Source: an uncultured Thalassotalea sp.
Lineage (GTDB): Bacteria > Pseudomonadota > Gammaproteobacteria > Enterobacterales > Alteromonadaceae
Assembly (NCBI GenBank): GCA_947492575.1
Contig: CANLNK010000004.1
Location: 248,001-312,000, forward strand
Reading direction: 5' to 3'
DNA: 64,000 nt
In this document: positions 33,242 to 45,451 of the stretch, piece after piece
Position numbering within the stretch: the first letter of the stretch is position 1
How the letters are laid out: every line of letters begins with the position of its first letter
Position numbers and translations under genes: made by a program
The notes under the pieces: generated by a model
Told to the model about the DNA's origin: nothing
The model's input: only the letters and a program-made list of their open reading frames with translations
Database searches by the model: none

Positions 33242-33990
33242 ACTTCTACTTCACTCATCCACTCTGTCATTTGTTCCATGCTTTTATACGCTGTCATGTC
33301 TACCGTCAATGGTGTTACTGACGCGTAACCATTAGCGACTGCATTAAAATCTGTACCTTCGCCCGCATCCAATTCAGCACCTAATGAACCATACCAATAA
33401 ATGCTGCGGCCCCAAGGGTCTTCCATTCGCTTCATCGTTTCTGCTTTATGGCGATGACCCAAACGCGTGACTTGTATCCCTTTTACGTCATTTAACGGAA
33501 GATCAGGCACATTTACATTAAGTATCTGGTCTGATGGCAGCGGATGCTGTTTTAAGCGCTTGATGATATTAGCAGCAATTACCGCAGCTGTCTGATAGTA
33601 TTCTTCGTCTTTCCCCACCAGTGAAACTGCCACAGCGGGCAGCCCCATATGTCTACCTTCAGTCGCGGCAGCAACGGTGCCAGAATACAAGGTATCATCG
33701 CCTAAATTGGCACCATTGTTGATGCCAGCCACCACTAAGTCAGGTGCAGGATGCATTAACTGACTAATCGCTAAATGCACTGAATCTGTCGGTGTACCGT
33801 TTACCGAAATAAAGCCATTATCGAGGATTTGAGCACGTAATGGATTTAATAAAGTCAATGAGTTACTGGCGCCACTGCAATTTCGATCCGGAGCGACAAG
33901 TGTTACATCAGCAAATTTCGACAGCTCTTCATACAGTACTTTAATGCCTTCAGCATTCACGCCGTCGTCATTACTTAGTAATATTCTCAT
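33238..33990 (-). CDS. surE: 5'/3'-nucleotidase SurE
   Basis: A 250-residue metal-dependent phosphatase acting on nucleoside monophosphates and short polyphosphate. Metal ligands are visible in [12 protein letters not shown] (Asp8, Asp9) and SGASNSLT (Ser), and [24 protein letters not shown] is the second conserved block. Overlaps pcm by 4 nt; lies 12 nt after truD. Part of the stationary-phase survival cluster that ends in rpoS. Confidence 0.97.
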   Translation of the reverse strand: MRILLSNDDGVNAEGIKVLYEELSKFADVTLVAPDRNCSGASNSLTLLNPLRAQILDNGFISVNGTPTDSVHLAISQLMHPAPDLVVAGINNGANLGDDTLYSGTVAAATEGRHMGLPAVAVSLVGKDEEYYQTAAVIAANIIKRLKQHPLPSDQILNVNVPDLPLNDVKGIQVTRLGHRHKAETMKRMEDPWGRSIYWYGSLGAELDAGEGTDFNAVANGYASVTPLTVDMTAYKSMEQMTEWMSEVEV

Positions 33991-34002
33991 TGCCTTTCCT
34001 TA

Positions 34003-35049
34003 TCAGTTAACCAGTGTAGAAACGTCTTTATAATTAATTACTTCACGTAAAATAGACGTTGCATAACTACCCGCAGGTAAAACAAACGAAAGCTTGACCG
34101 TGCTTTCGTCGATTAATTCAGATTTCGCTTGGCTCATATTCAGACGGATGCGCCTTCTTTCTTGCTTTAAGCCAAAATTTGCAAGGCCTTCGCTAAGCGC
34201 TTTCTGTTCATCAGCAATTGCCAATTCAAGCAGCTTGGCTTCTTCTGAAGACTTTAACTCACCAGCGCCCCACATTGATGCCGTAATATCAATATCATGA
34301 CTTTTCAGACGGCTTGAAATTTCTGTCGCATCATCAAATTCAGTGAAAATTGATTGACTACCAGCTAGCATAAATACATCGCCGAGAATTGGCGTAGTAA
34401 AACACGATTGTTCGATGCGTTGTGCGATATTTTGATTAAACAAGTATGAACGCGCAGCAGACAGGTAAAGCCCTCGCTTTTTCTTGTCTTTCACCTTTTG
34501 ACCGGCAAAAAGTGCAAGTGCTCTGTCTAGATTATTTGCAGAATGACCAAAGCGCTGCTCGCCGAAATAATTAGGCACACCAGTTTCTGCAACTTGCTCG
34601 AATCGGGATACAAGGTCTTCAGGGTTGGAAACATTTCTCAGGATCAATTCAAAGCGGTTTCCAATTAATGCACCTGTTTTTAATTTTTTATTATGACGCG
34701 CAGCTTGTAAAACTTTAACCCCTTCAATGTTAATCGAAGAAACATCAACATCCTGTTTACCCGGTAAATGCACACCAAACCACTGCTGAGTAACCGCATT
34801 TCTGTCTTTAAGGCCTGCATAAGTAACTTGCATATCTTTTACGGAAAATGCTTTTGCAAGTTGCTTCGCGACAAAACCGGTGTTCAGACCTTCCTTCTCA
34901 ATATAAAGCAACACGTGCTCGCCGTCGCCACTTGGCATGAATGGCAGCATTTCAAAAACTTTAAAATCACTATTTTCGGTTCGAAGATCGCCACTAGCAT
35001 TTGGCTTACCATGCAAATAGGGTAAATCCTGATGAGCTTTAAACGCCAT
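34003..35049 (-). CDS. truD: tRNA pseudouridine(13) synthase TruD
   Basis: TruD makes pseudouridine 13 in tRNA-Glu. The catalytic aspartate is Asp82 in YAGLKDRNAVTQQWFGV, and NYFGEQRFGH is the second family motif. 348 residues, usual length. The ATG overlaps the ispF stop by one base (TAATG). Confidence 0.96.
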   Translation of the reverse strand: MAFKAHQDLPYLHGKPNASGDLRTENSDFKVFEMLPFMPSGDGEHVLLYIEKEGLNTGFVAKQLAKAFSVKDMQVTYAGLKDRNAVTQQWFGVHLPGKQDVDVSSINIEGVKVLQAARHNKKLKTGALIGNRFELILRNVSNPEDLVSRFEQVAETGVPNYFGEQRFGHSANNLDRALALFAGQKVKDKKKRGLYLSAARSYLFNQNIAQRIEQSCFTTPILGDVFMLAGSQSIFTEFDDATEISSRLKSHDIDITASMWGAGELKSSEEAKLLELAIADEQKALSEGLANFGLKQERRRIRLNMSQAKSELIDESTVKLSFVLPAGSYATSILREVINYKDVSTLVN

Positions 35050-35525
35050 TAGTTTGCCTTCTCTAAAAGGACAACGGTATGTACGGCAATGCCTTCTTTT
35101 CTACCGACATAACCTAACTTTTCTGTAGTTGTTGCTTTTACATTAACTTGATCGATATCAACATCTAAATCTGAGGCTAACACTTCACGCATTGCCAACA
35201 AATGAGGGGCCATTTTAGGCGCCTGCGCAGCTATCGTAATATCGGCATTGCCTAGTTTATAGTCTCGAGCTTTCATCAACGAAACGACATGCCTAAGCAA
35301 AATACGACTATCGATATTCTCATATTCAGCATCAGTATCTGGAAAGTGATTACCGATATCACCCAAACACAGCGCACCAAGAATTGCATCACACAACGCA
35401 TGAATCGCAACATCGCCATCGGAATGCGCTAAAAATCCTTGTTCATAAGGGATTTTGACGCCTGCCATAACGATTGGGCCTTCGCCACCAAATTTATGCA
35501 CATCAAAGCCGTGACCTATTCTCAT
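35049..35525 (-). CDS. ispF: 2-C-methyl-D-erythritol 2,4-cyclodiphosphate synthase
   Basis: Fifth enzyme of the methylerythritol phosphate pathway. Zinc ligands are visible as Asp8 and His10 (GFDVHKF) and His42 ([19 protein letters not shown]). The 158 residues match the family, including [16 protein letters not shown] and [11 protein letters not shown]. Two bases after ispD, overlapping truD at its end. Confidence 0.98.
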   Translation of the reverse strand: MRIGHGFDVHKFGGEGPIVMAGVKIPYEQGFLAHSDGDVAIHALCDAILGALCLGDIGNHFPDTDAEYENIDSRILLRHVVSLMKARDYKLGNADITIAAQAPKMAPHLLAMREVLASDLDVDIDQVNVKATTTEKLGYVGRKEGIAVHTVVLLEKAN

Positions 35526-35527
35526 GC

Positions 35528-36280
35528 TTAATCCTGTTCTTGAGTACTTGTTTGTTGAGTTATTGTTTGTTGAGTAGCGTGGGAGTCAGAGCGCAATTGC
35601 TGCGTCAATATAAACTCCGCAATCGCTAGATCTTCTGGTTGAGTGATTTTTAAATTATCGCTACTCGCTGACACCAGCATACTTGGAAATCCTGCTGCTT
35701 CCATAGCCGATGACTCATCAGTTATGGCGACACCATTCTCTAGCCCCTGTGATATTGCATCTGCCAATTCACCTGCACGATACATTTGTGGCGTTAATGC
35801 GTGCCAGAGTAATTCGCGCTCCACAGTTTCGCTTACGTCACCAGATTTGGTACCGCGCTTCATCGTATCTTTCACAGGTGCTGCCAATAACCCGCCCTTT
35901 TCGGTATTGATACATTGACTCACAAGCTCGTCTATTTCACTAGTTCTCACGCACGGGCGCGCTGCATCGTGAACCATTACCCATTCATTTGGGTTACAAG
36001 TGTTCACACCTGCAAGTACCGAGTCTACTCGCTCTTTACCACCCAGTACTGTCGTTATTCTTTCGTCGTTTGCTAACTCAGTACTTGGGAAATATTCGTC
36101 ACCTTCACTGAGCGCTATAACGACACGGTTTACATGTTGACTCGCGAGTAATTTCGCCACTGTTTGTTCTAAAACTGTTTTACCAGCTAAAGACAGGTAT
36201 TGCTTAGGTTGATTGCTTTTCATTCGCTTACCTGCACCTGCAGCAGGCACGACAGCAGTAACAGCAATTGTGTTATTCAT
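35528..36280 (-). CDS. ispD: 2-C-methyl-D-erythritol 4-phosphate cytidylyltransferase
   Basis: Third step of the methylerythritol phosphate pathway: CTP plus MEP to CDP-ME. The nucleotide-binding start [20 protein letters not shown], the [12 protein letters not shown] loop and the VKDTMKR region are present. A C-terminal tail rich in Gln and Thr ([15 protein letters not shown]) is unusual. Placed between ftsB and ispF, the usual gammaproteobacterial order. Confidence 0.97.
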   Translation of the reverse strand: MNNTIAVTAVVPAAGAGKRMKSNQPKQYLSLAGKTVLEQTVAKLLASQHVNRVVIALSEGDEYFPSTELANDERITTVLGGKERVDSVLAGVNTCNPNEWVMVHDAARPCVRTSEIDELVSQCINTEKGGLLAAPVKDTMKRGTKSGDVSETVERELLWHALTPQMYRAGELADAISQGLENGVAITDESSAMEAAGFPSMLVSASSDNLKITQPEDLAIAEFILTQQLRSDSHATQQTITQQTSTQEQD

Positions 36281-36297
36281 GTTTTAATATCAATGCA

Positions 36298-36594
36298 TTA
36301 GTTTCTGCCCGAACGCTGTTTTTCAGCGGGGACTATACGGAAGAAGGTTTCACCTTGTTTGATCATTCCAAGCTCGTTTCTCGCGCGCTCTTCGATTGCT
36401 TCTACCCCCGATTTTAAATCGTCGGTATCAGCAAAAAGTAATTTATTGCGCTGCTTCAACTTATTGTTATCAGCCTGTTGGCGTACAACTTCGTCTTTTA
36501 ATGATAAATAATCGGGAATGCTATTTTTGCCAAACCATAGACGGTGCTGTAAAAACACTAAAAATAACAACAACATCGCAGTAATTATGCGCAT
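36298..36594 (-). CDS. ftsB: cell division protein FtsB
   Basis: FtsB is a bitopic inner-membrane protein that joins FtsL and FtsQ in the divisome. The 98 residues show one membrane segment (about 3-20, IITAMLLLFLVFLQHRLWFG) followed by a heptad-rich coiled coil (about 30-60) and the conserved EERARNELGMIKQGETFFRIV. 17 nt upstream of ispD. Confidence 0.95.
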   Translation of the reverse strand: MRIITAMLLLFLVFLQHRLWFGKNSIPDYLSLKDEVVRQQADNNKLKQRNKLLFADTDDLKSGVEAIEERARNELGMIKQGETFFRIVPAEKQRSGRN

Positions 36595-36690
36595 AAAGTG
36601 TTCGTAGCCCGATTAGTTAAGTGAAAGTATTGATATTATAAGTAGCGCGCGCTAGGTGTAAACAGTAAAGCGAAGAAAACAAGCGGCGTT

Positions 36691-37314
36691 TTAATTATGG
36701 GGGTATTGCACCGGAACAGGCTTTTTGAGGTTCTGCCAATTGATAGAACAAGATAATAGTAATTCTCTCAGGCTGGGCATAACTGGCTGACAAGGCCCTT
36801 TCTCATTCCAGGCATGACCAGCGCAACTGGCCATCATCACTTTCTTAGTTGGCTTTAGTAGCCCTGTATTTTCAGCTATCAATTCGTCAACAACAAACCA
36901 ACCATGACAGTTAGTGCGAAACCGTTTTGTTTCGGTGTCGATACGGTCAATACAGTCAAGCATGATACGTTCGCCACTTTTAACTGGTACAACAAGCCCC
37001 ATTTGTAGGGTATTTACATTGTACCAATGGGCGACGTCTTCCAGTGATTGACCCGCAAGCGGCATAGCTCTACTTTGCTTTGTTGACCAGGTGGCATTCT
37101 GCGTATCAAGTGTCAGTGGAGACTCTTTACTAACCATCGCGTGTGCGGCTTTTTGTACATAATAGGGCAAGCTCTGCATACGTGATTTTAACGCTTCCGC
37201 GTTGTCCAATTTAGCGTTTGCCAATAGCAGCAACTCTCGCTCGTAAAGCGCGTTACAAAGCTCAGCAAATTGTGAGCTGTGTTGAGATTGTTGCCAAAGC
37301 GATGCCTGAGTCAT
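36691..37314 (-). CDS. hypothetical protein
   Basis: I do not recognise this protein. From the ATG at 37314 it is 207 residues, soluble, mostly helical in its first half (AELCNALYERELLLLANAKL), with five cysteines and a central segment NTLQMGLVVPVKSGERIMLD. No signal peptide or motif was seen. The frame is open to a GTG at 37332; neither start has a strong ribosome site. It lies alone between ftsB (same strand) and the divergent GntR operon. Confidence 0.6.
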   Translation of the reverse strand: MTQASLWQQSQHSSQFAELCNALYERELLLLANAKLDNAEALKSRMQSLPYYVQKAAHAMVSKESPLTLDTQNATWSTKQSRAMPLAGQSLEDVAHWYNVNTLQMGLVVPVKSGERIMLDCIDRIDTETKRFRTNCHGWFVVDELIAENTGLLKPTKKVMMASCAGHAWNEKGPCQPVMPSLRELLLSCSINWQNLKKPVPVQYPHN

Positions 37315-37454
37315 ACTGAATAAAACTACCACTTATTGTTCAATGAATAAGCATACTTCATTAGCTAGAAAAGATAAATTCCTGTATTTATTTTTTAAAA
37401 ACAAAGACTAACAAACCTCACGTACAATATTTAGACAAAACACTTGATATTACC

Positions 37455-37489
37455 TTGTACCATATGTACCATTTATATCGATGGTACAT
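37455..37489 (+). promoter_or_regulatory. operator and promoter of the GntR-family operon
   Basis: Arms ATGTACCAT (37464-37472) and ATGGTACAT (37481-37489) form a perfect inverted repeat with an 8-bp spacer, and a further TGTACCATA precedes it at 37456. A possible -35 TTGATA (37444-37449) and -10 TACCAT (37467-37472) place the repeat over the -10 region. About 50 bp before the regulator gene, as expected for auto-repression. Confidence 0.65.
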
Positions 37490-37537
37490 GTGGTTCATTT
37501 AATCTCATTAATAGCGATTAGTTAAAAGATTTGAAAC

Positions 37538-37915
37538 ATGGAAATAGTCATTGATATTGATAGCACCACGCCTGTGTTTACACAGCTAATGGAGCAAATA
37601 AAACAAGCCGTATCGAGTGACGGGTTAGCTGAGGGGGCTGCACTTCCCTCGATTCGCCAACTCGCCAACGAACTTGACGTCAATAGTAAAACTGTCGCAA
37701 AAGCATACAAACTGCTGGAAAGAGACAACATTATTCAAAGCCGAGGTTACCGCGGTAGCTTTGTCCACCCAGAAGCAAAACGCTATTGCGGCGTAAACGT
37801 CAACGAATGGGCTCACGACGAGCTTAAAGCAACGATAACTAAGCTCAAAGCTAAGGGAGTTACTGACTCAGAGCTGCGAATAGCCTTTAGCAACATTCTT
37901 TCAAACAAGGACTGA
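37538..37915 (+). CDS. GntR-family regulator, YtrA subfamily
   Basis: A 125-residue regulator with an N-terminal winged helix-turn-helix (about 10-77): PVFTQLMEQIKQAVSSDGL, PSIRQLANELDVNSKTVAKAY, LLERDNIIQSRGYRGSFV. Only about 45 residues follow, so it lacks the large ligand-binding domain of other GntR proteins; this is the YtrA type, which commonly controls an adjacent membrane-protein or ABC-transporter operon. The operator at 37455-37489 is probably its own site. First gene of a three-gene unit. Confidence 0.9.
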   Translation: MEIVIDIDSTTPVFTQLMEQIKQAVSSDGLAEGAALPSIRQLANELDVNSKTVAKAYKLLERDNIIQSRGYRGSFVHPEAKRYCGVNVNEWAHDELKATITKLKAKGVTDSELRIAFSNILSNKD

Positions 37916-37925
37916 GGACATCAAT

Positions 37926-38765
37926 ATGCTAACGAACGCATTATTTTACTTATGCTTTTTGCTTCAGCTTTGGTTAATTTCATTTTATTACGCACGAATC
38001 GTGCGTGAGCGAATGCATTACGTCACCACAAACTTTCCACCAGAGCAGTTTCCAAAACTCTACGTAAAGCCAAAAGAAAGCTATCTGGCAGGCCAACAAC
38101 GCTTTACGCTGCTGAACCAAATCGTATTCTCGATTGGTCTTGGCATCTTAATTTACTTAGCGTGGCGCGAATATAGTACAGGCCTCGCCCCTTTTGACGT
38201 GACTGCTGGCCTAATGTTTATGTTGCAAATGTTACCTTTTGCGCTCCTTGAGTTCGCCGAATACAGCTACTACAAGGAAATGCGTAAACAGCATTTAGGT
38301 GCAATCCGCACCGGTTCACTAACTAGGCGTTCGATTTTTCAATTTATATCAGCCAACACTGTAATGCTTGCGGCGGGTTTAATCGTGCTTAGTATCGCTG
38401 TTGATGTAACTGCCTTGCTGTCTGTTGATAGGAGCCCTATAGGTAAAGTCATTAACACAATAGTTACCAATACTTTCTTATTCTTATTGGTCTGGCGCTT
38501 AGTTTATGGGAAAAAAGCAGATCCGAATTTATCGAATGACGACCACGTTCGCCAAGTACAGCTAACCGTACAGACGCTTTTCTACATCAGTATTAGTGTC
38601 AGCGTATTCTTTATCTTAAAGCAGTGTGTCGATAGCTTCACTAATGGAAATTACAATCCATTACTGACCAGTGCATATTCAGTTTTTATTGGCTATATCG
38701 CCATCGGTACGCGCATTAGATGTACCAAGGTTGAATCACTGAACTTCGATGGCTACAAAGCCTAA
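37926..38765 (+). CDS. multi-pass membrane protein of unknown function
   Basis: A 279-residue protein with about six membrane segments: one at the start (LFYLCFLLQLWLISFYY), two near 65-110, two near 135-190 and two near 215-260. No motif of a known transporter, and no ATPase partner is present, unlike typical YtrA operons. GAGGA lies 8 nt before the ATG, 10 nt after the regulator gene, so it is probably its regulatory target. Confidence 0.75.
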   Translation: MLTNALFYLCFLLQLWLISFYYARIVRERMHYVTTNFPPEQFPKLYVKPKESYLAGQQRFTLLNQIVFSIGLGILIYLAWREYSTGLAPFDVTAGLMFMLQMLPFALLEFAEYSYYKEMRKQHLGAIRTGSLTRRSIFQFISANTVMLAAGLIVLSIAVDVTALLSVDRSPIGKVINTIVTNTFLFLLVWRLVYGKKADPNLSNDDHVRQVQLTVQTLFYISISVSVFFILKQCVDSFTNGNYNPLLTSAYSVFIGYIAIGTRIRCTKVESLNFDGYKA

Positions 38766-38791
38766 ACAGTAAACTCAATAGAGGGATTAAC

Positions 38792-38977
38792 ATGAAAAAG
38801 ACGTTATGTAATATCAATGTAGTGCTGGCAATAATTTTCGCGAGTTTAATGATCGCCATCGCCCTACTGACAAAAGGCAATGAAAACGGGCTATTTATTA
38901 CCTTTATTTTAACCGCTGGATATTTCGCAAGCCTACAAGCGGTGAAGAAACACAACCAGTCCATTGAAACTCAGTAG
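38792..38977 (+). CDS. small two-helix membrane protein
   Basis: A 61-residue protein with two hydrophobic segments (about 8-27, INVVLAIIFASLMIAIALL, and 33-49, LFITFILTAGYFASLQA) and a basic tail. GAGGGA 6 nt before the ATG makes a real gene likely. It ends the GntR-type operon, followed by a strong terminator. Function unknown. Confidence 0.72.
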   Translation: MKKTLCNINVVLAIIFASLMIAIALLTKGNENGLFITFILTAGYFASLQAVKKHNQSIETQ

Positions 38978-39010
38978 CTCACATATTCAAACCACAAAAC
39001 GGTAGGCAAT

Positions 39011-39038
39011 AAAAAACCAGCGCATGCGCTGGTTTTTT
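39011..39038 (+). terminator. strong bidirectional terminator
   Basis: A perfect palindrome with 11-bp arms AAAAAACCAGC and GCTGGTTTTTT, 33 nt after the small membrane protein gene. Confidence 0.9.
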
Positions 39039-39084
39039 CTAACTATTTTTTAATATAAAAATAATAGCGAGTTTTTGACGCTAG

Positions 39085-39158
39085 TTAGTTGGAGAACGAA
39101 GAGGTCGCACGAAGCATACAAATCTATGTGAGTACGACCGATGAAGTTATCGAGCTAA
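39085..39158. repeat. structured intergenic element A
   Basis: A three-part hairpin: outer stem TTAGTTGGAGAAC with GTTATCGAGCTAA (10 of 13 match, plus a wobble), middle stem GGTCG/CGACC (39103-39107 and 39135-39139), and apical CATA/TATG. Related in layout to element B downstream: both have G-A/G-A-G before the apical stem and TGAG after it. Confidence 0.5.
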
Positions 39159-39209
39159 AAAGCAATAAAAACTACAATTAAAGTCATAATCTTTTTTGTT
39201 TAAGTTTAG

Positions 39210-39283
39210 TTGGCATGAGTTTTAGGGAAGCACGCGGAGCCTAGTAAACTAGGTGAGCATGCTTGACAACGAAATCATGTCAA
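39210..39283. repeat. structured intergenic element B
   Basis: Outer stem TTGGCATGA/TCATGTCAA (9 bp with one wobble), middle stem AAGCACGC/GCATGCTT (7 of 8), apical CCTAG/CTAGG with a TAAA loop. Same length (74 nt) as element A and the same sequence of stems and internal loops, with different stem bases. It ends 20 nt beyond the eno stop codon. Confidence 0.5.
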
Positions 39284-39302
39284 ATAACGACAACAAATAA
39301 GA

Positions 39303-40643
<1,341 letters not shown>

Positions 40644-40660
40644 TTATATAAAGACTAAAA

Positions 40661-40686
40661 ATAAAAAACCGCAGCTAGGCTACGGT
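40661..40686 (-). terminator. terminator between pyrG and eno
   Basis: On the minus strand ACCGTAGC and GCTGCGGT pair with one mismatch and are followed by U6-A-U5. It begins 14 nt after the pyrG stop, so read-through to eno should be partial and eno probably has its own promoter. Confidence 0.75.
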
Positions 40687-40699
40687 CTTCATTATGCTA

Positions 40700-42421
<1,722 letters not shown>

Positions 42422-42620
42422 TTATACTGAAAGCGGGTTGCTACGACAAGCGAGCAAGTAATAAATTTCCTATTATTCGTTAGATTTATTTATCTGTTGT
42501 TTCCAACTGAATGGAACAAATCACTCGCAATAATAAAAAGCGTTAATTGTGCTTGCCAAGCAAGCGAAACTTCTACTAGCCTAGCTAGCATCAAATTTCA
42601 ATTTATGAAGTAGTAAAGTT

Positions 42621-43208
42621 ATGTCCGACAAATTACAACGCGTTTTACAACAAATTGACGCTATCAACCAAAAAGACCCAAACCAAGAGCAAGTTGATGG
42701 CAATAGTGTTGCGAAAGAACTCATCTACGGTCAAAGAATGTCTTCATGTTTGGCTGAACATTGGCCAGACGCAAGCGAACATTTGCAAATAGCTGTTCGT
42801 GCGCAACATGTCAAACGTTGGGCAATTGCTCGGTCAACCTACCCAGAAGGTAAGGCTGGATATTTAACTTGGCGAAAAGAGCTTGGCAAGTTTCATGCTA
42901 AAACTGCGCAGGACATCATGCTCGAAAATGGCTTCAGTCATGAAGATGCTGAGCAAACTGCATCAATTATCCGCAAAGAAAAGTTAAAGTCTAACCCAGA
43001 AAGCCAAACACTCGAAGATGTCGCCTGCCTAGTCTTTTTAGGCTATTACTTTGCACCTTTCGCTGCTAAACATGACGATGAAAAAGTCATAAGTATCGTA
43101 CAAAAAACATGGCGAAAAATGTCAAATGAAGGCCACAATATAGCATTGTCATTGTCGCTACCTGCGCACCTAGCACAAATCGTTGAACGTGCCTTGTCGA
43201 GTAAGTAG
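42621..43208 (+). CDS. DUF4202 family protein
   Basis: A 195-residue soluble protein. The pattern ELIYGQRMSSCLAEHWPDAS, AVRAQHVKRWAIARSTYPEGKAGYLTWR, IIRKEKLKSNPESQTLEDVACLVFL and KTWRKMSNEGH is that of DUF4202, a family with HD-like conserved histidines and no known function. Divergent from pyrG, monocistronic; the diguanylate cyclase gene starts 135 nt later. Confidence 0.85.
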   Translation: MSDKLQRVLQQIDAINQKDPNQEQVDGNSVAKELIYGQRMSSCLAEHWPDASEHLQIAVRAQHVKRWAIARSTYPEGKAGYLTWRKELGKFHAKTAQDIMLENGFSHEDAEQTASIIRKEKLKSNPESQTLEDVACLVFLGYYFAPFAAKHDDEKVISIVQKTWRKMSNEGHNIALSLSLPAHLAQIVERALSSK

Positions 43209-43343
43209 TCGGTTAAGTAATAAGGTAATTAGCGGGTAAAAAATTGCTGAAAATAGCGTTCAATTTTGATACATTACGAAACTATTATTATTTATGTGGT
43301 TTTACCTTCCCATCGCCCGACATTGCCGTCGCCGGATTTGTAG

Positions 43344-44930
43344 ATGAACGCTAAGTTACCTAGTCAAGATATCAATACGCTGAAGCGTACTAACAGTGAG
43401 TTAAAGCGCGCCATTCGACACTTTATCGATATTGCGCCGTCCTCAGGTACCCTTGAAGCACAAATAAACAACATCAAGTCAGCATTGCGCTCTAATGATG
43501 CTGTTTTCACTTTTGCATCGTTGGTTGAGCAATATGCTCGAATGAAAAAGAACTTTGATAATCTTGAATATCAAGCTCAGCAAAAAAATGTAAAAGCATT
43601 TACAGCTAAAATTAAAGTAGCGTTTCAGGAAAACTTACCAACAGAGCAACGTGAAAAAATTGAAAGCATTTCTTCTGCAATTGCCAAAGGTGCTGAGCCG
43701 CACGAATTGTTGGCAAATGCAGGTAATGCGATAGATGCCTTCGCACAAGCACTTAATGGTCAAACTAGCAATAGCGCTTCATCGGTCGGTAGTGACACTC
43801 AAGGATCAGCAGAACCGTTACAGGGTGGTGAAAATAAGGCCGCGTTAATAAAGCTCACGGCAAACTTGCAGCTACTCACGACCAATCTAGCTAACAGCTT
43901 TCCTGATGATGAAGTGACTCAATCACTAAAAAAACAGAGCGCTAAGCTAAGCAAAGAAAACTCGAGTCTAACCGAAGCGGTCAATTTGCTAGAATCTACC
44001 ACCAAGTTTTTAGTGACTATGGTTGACAAGCAACGCCTTTCAACCATCGAAATTCTGCGCGGTATCCACGCTAACTTACTCGACGCATTTAACAACAGCG
44101 AAGTAGTTAAGAAAGTTGCTAAGGCGGTCAAAGGTAGTAGTGATGCAATGGTCAAGGACATGACTAAACAGCTTAAAGAAATGGAAAACAAGGCAAAGAA
44201 AATTGATACGCTGCAAGCTATGCAGCAGCACCTAAATGTCAGCATCAAACAGCTTGCTAAAATGATTAGCGAATTTAGTAAGAAGCAGCAAGCGCTGCAG
44301 TTAACTAACGAAAATAATATCAAACAATTAACAGAGCAATTGGCGACATCTGTTGAATTTGTCAGCTCTCTCGAACAGAAACTCGACGACATTGAACAAA
44401 AGACACTCAGCGATGAACTTACTACAGTTGGTAACCGTCGCGGTTATGAATTAAAAATTAACGAATGCCAGCAGCAGTGGGTAGCGACTAAACAGCCACT
44501 GACGATCATGGTTATTGATATCGATCATTTTAAGACAATTAATGATACTTTCGGTCACACCATCGGCGATCAGGTGTTAAAATCGTTAGGCAAAACCATG
44601 AAGAAAAACATCCGCTCTAGCGACTACATTGCCCGATATGGCGGGGAAGAATTTGTTATCGTGCTACCTGACACAGAGCTAGACTTTGCGACACAATTAG
44701 CAAAGAAGCTGAAAGAAATCGTCAACAGTTTAAAGTTTGAATTGAGAAAGAAAAACAAAGTGTTAAAAACAACTTGCTCGTTCGGTATTGCCTGTTTCTC
44801 AGAGCAACTGACGACTAGTACTGACGTGTTTGCAGCTGCAGACAAAGCCCTTTATCACGCAAAAGACAATGGTCGTGACGCTGTTGCGGTAATTACCGAC
44901 AGCGTTTCACTAGATGCGGAAATAGCGTAA
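43344..44930 (+). CDS. GGDEF diguanylate cyclase with coiled-coil N-terminus
   Basis: Synthesises cyclic di-GMP. The 528-residue cytoplasmic protein has a long helical, coiled-coil region (about 1-350) and a C-terminal GGDEF domain (about 355-520). The active-site motif is GGEEF at 433-437, and RSSD at 424-427 is an intact inhibitory I-site, five residues before it. MVIDIDHFKTINDTFGHTIGD provides the metal-binding aspartate. No membrane segment or sensor domain recognised; signal input unknown. Confidence 0.92.
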   Translation: MNAKLPSQDINTLKRTNSELKRAIRHFIDIAPSSGTLEAQINNIKSALRSNDAVFTFASLVEQYARMKKNFDNLEYQAQQKNVKAFTAKIKVAFQENLPTEQREKIESISSAIAKGAEPHELLANAGNAIDAFAQALNGQTSNSASSVGSDTQGSAEPLQGGENKAALIKLTANLQLLTTNLANSFPDDEVTQSLKKQSAKLSKENSSLTEAVNLLESTTKFLVTMVDKQRLSTIEILRGIHANLLDAFNNSEVVKKVAKAVKGSSDAMVKDMTKQLKEMENKAKKIDTLQAMQQHLNVSIKQLAKMISEFSKKQQALQLTNENNIKQLTEQLATSVEFVSSLEQKLDDIEQKTLSDELTTVGNRRGYELKINECQQQWVATKQPLTIMVIDIDHFKTINDTFGHTIGDQVLKSLGKTMKKNIRSSDYIARYGGEEFVIVLPDTELDFATQLAKKLKEIVNSLKFELRKKNKVLKTTCSFGIACFSEQLTTSTDVFAAADKALYHAKDNGRDAVAVITDSVSLDAEIA

Positions 44931-45030
44931 TAAGCGCATTACTAAACCAGGTAGCACCTAAGCGAGATAGTATCTAAAGCAGGACTTATTTAAATACCCA
45001 TATTAACAGCTACCAAAAGTTGTTAACAAT

Positions 45031-45058
45031 AAAAAAGCGAGTGAAGACTCGCTTTTTT
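45031..45058. terminator. bidirectional rho-independent terminator
   Basis: AAAAAAGCGAGT and ACTCGCTTTTTT arms around GAAG, between the convergent diguanylate cyclase and DUF454 genes. Confidence 0.92.
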
Positions 45059-45088
45059 ATTGTCGTTTTGAGGTAGGAATCTCGCCAA

Positions 45089-45451
45089 CTAGCGACAGTC
45101 TTCACTCAGTGGTAAACGCCAGATAATGGCGATTGGTATCAACACTAAAACAACGACACTCAACTGCCAAAAGAGTTTTCCCGCTAAAATATAGCAAGAC
45201 CACGATGCAGCCAGCACTATACTTATAAGTGCCGTATATTTAGCACGGCGAGGAATACTTTTATGGTTCTCCCAATCCCTAATTAACGGACCAAAAGCTT
45301 TATTGGAAAGTAGCTTGTCGTATAAATAAGGTGATGATCGAGCAAAGCAAGCTGCCGCTACCAGTAAAAAAACAGTAGTCGGCATCACGGGCAAAATGGC
45401 GCCAATAATCGCCAACCCAACAAAGAAAAGACCAATGAGCTTGAGCAGCAT
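45089..45451 (-). CDS. DUF454 (YbaN-like) inner-membrane protein
   Basis: A 120-residue protein with three hydrophobic segments (LIGLFFVGLAIIGAILPVMP, TALISIVLAASWSCYIL, LSVVVLVLIPIAIIWRL) and the family motif LPVMPTTVFLLVAAACFARSSP. Function unknown. The ATG overlaps the mazG stop by one base, so it is coupled to mazG. Confidence 0.88.
   Translation of the reverse strand: MLLKLIGLFFVGLAIIGAILPVMPTTVFLLVAAACFARSSPYLYDKLLSNKAFGPLIRDWENHKSIPRRAKYTALISIVLAASWSCYILAGKLFWQLSVVVLVLIPIAIIWRLPLSEDCR

Noticed and set aside
43919-44392. 157-residue frame antisense to the diguanylate cyclase
   Set aside because: Composition is that of the complement of a coiled-coil region (Leu/Ser/Cys-rich); not a gene.
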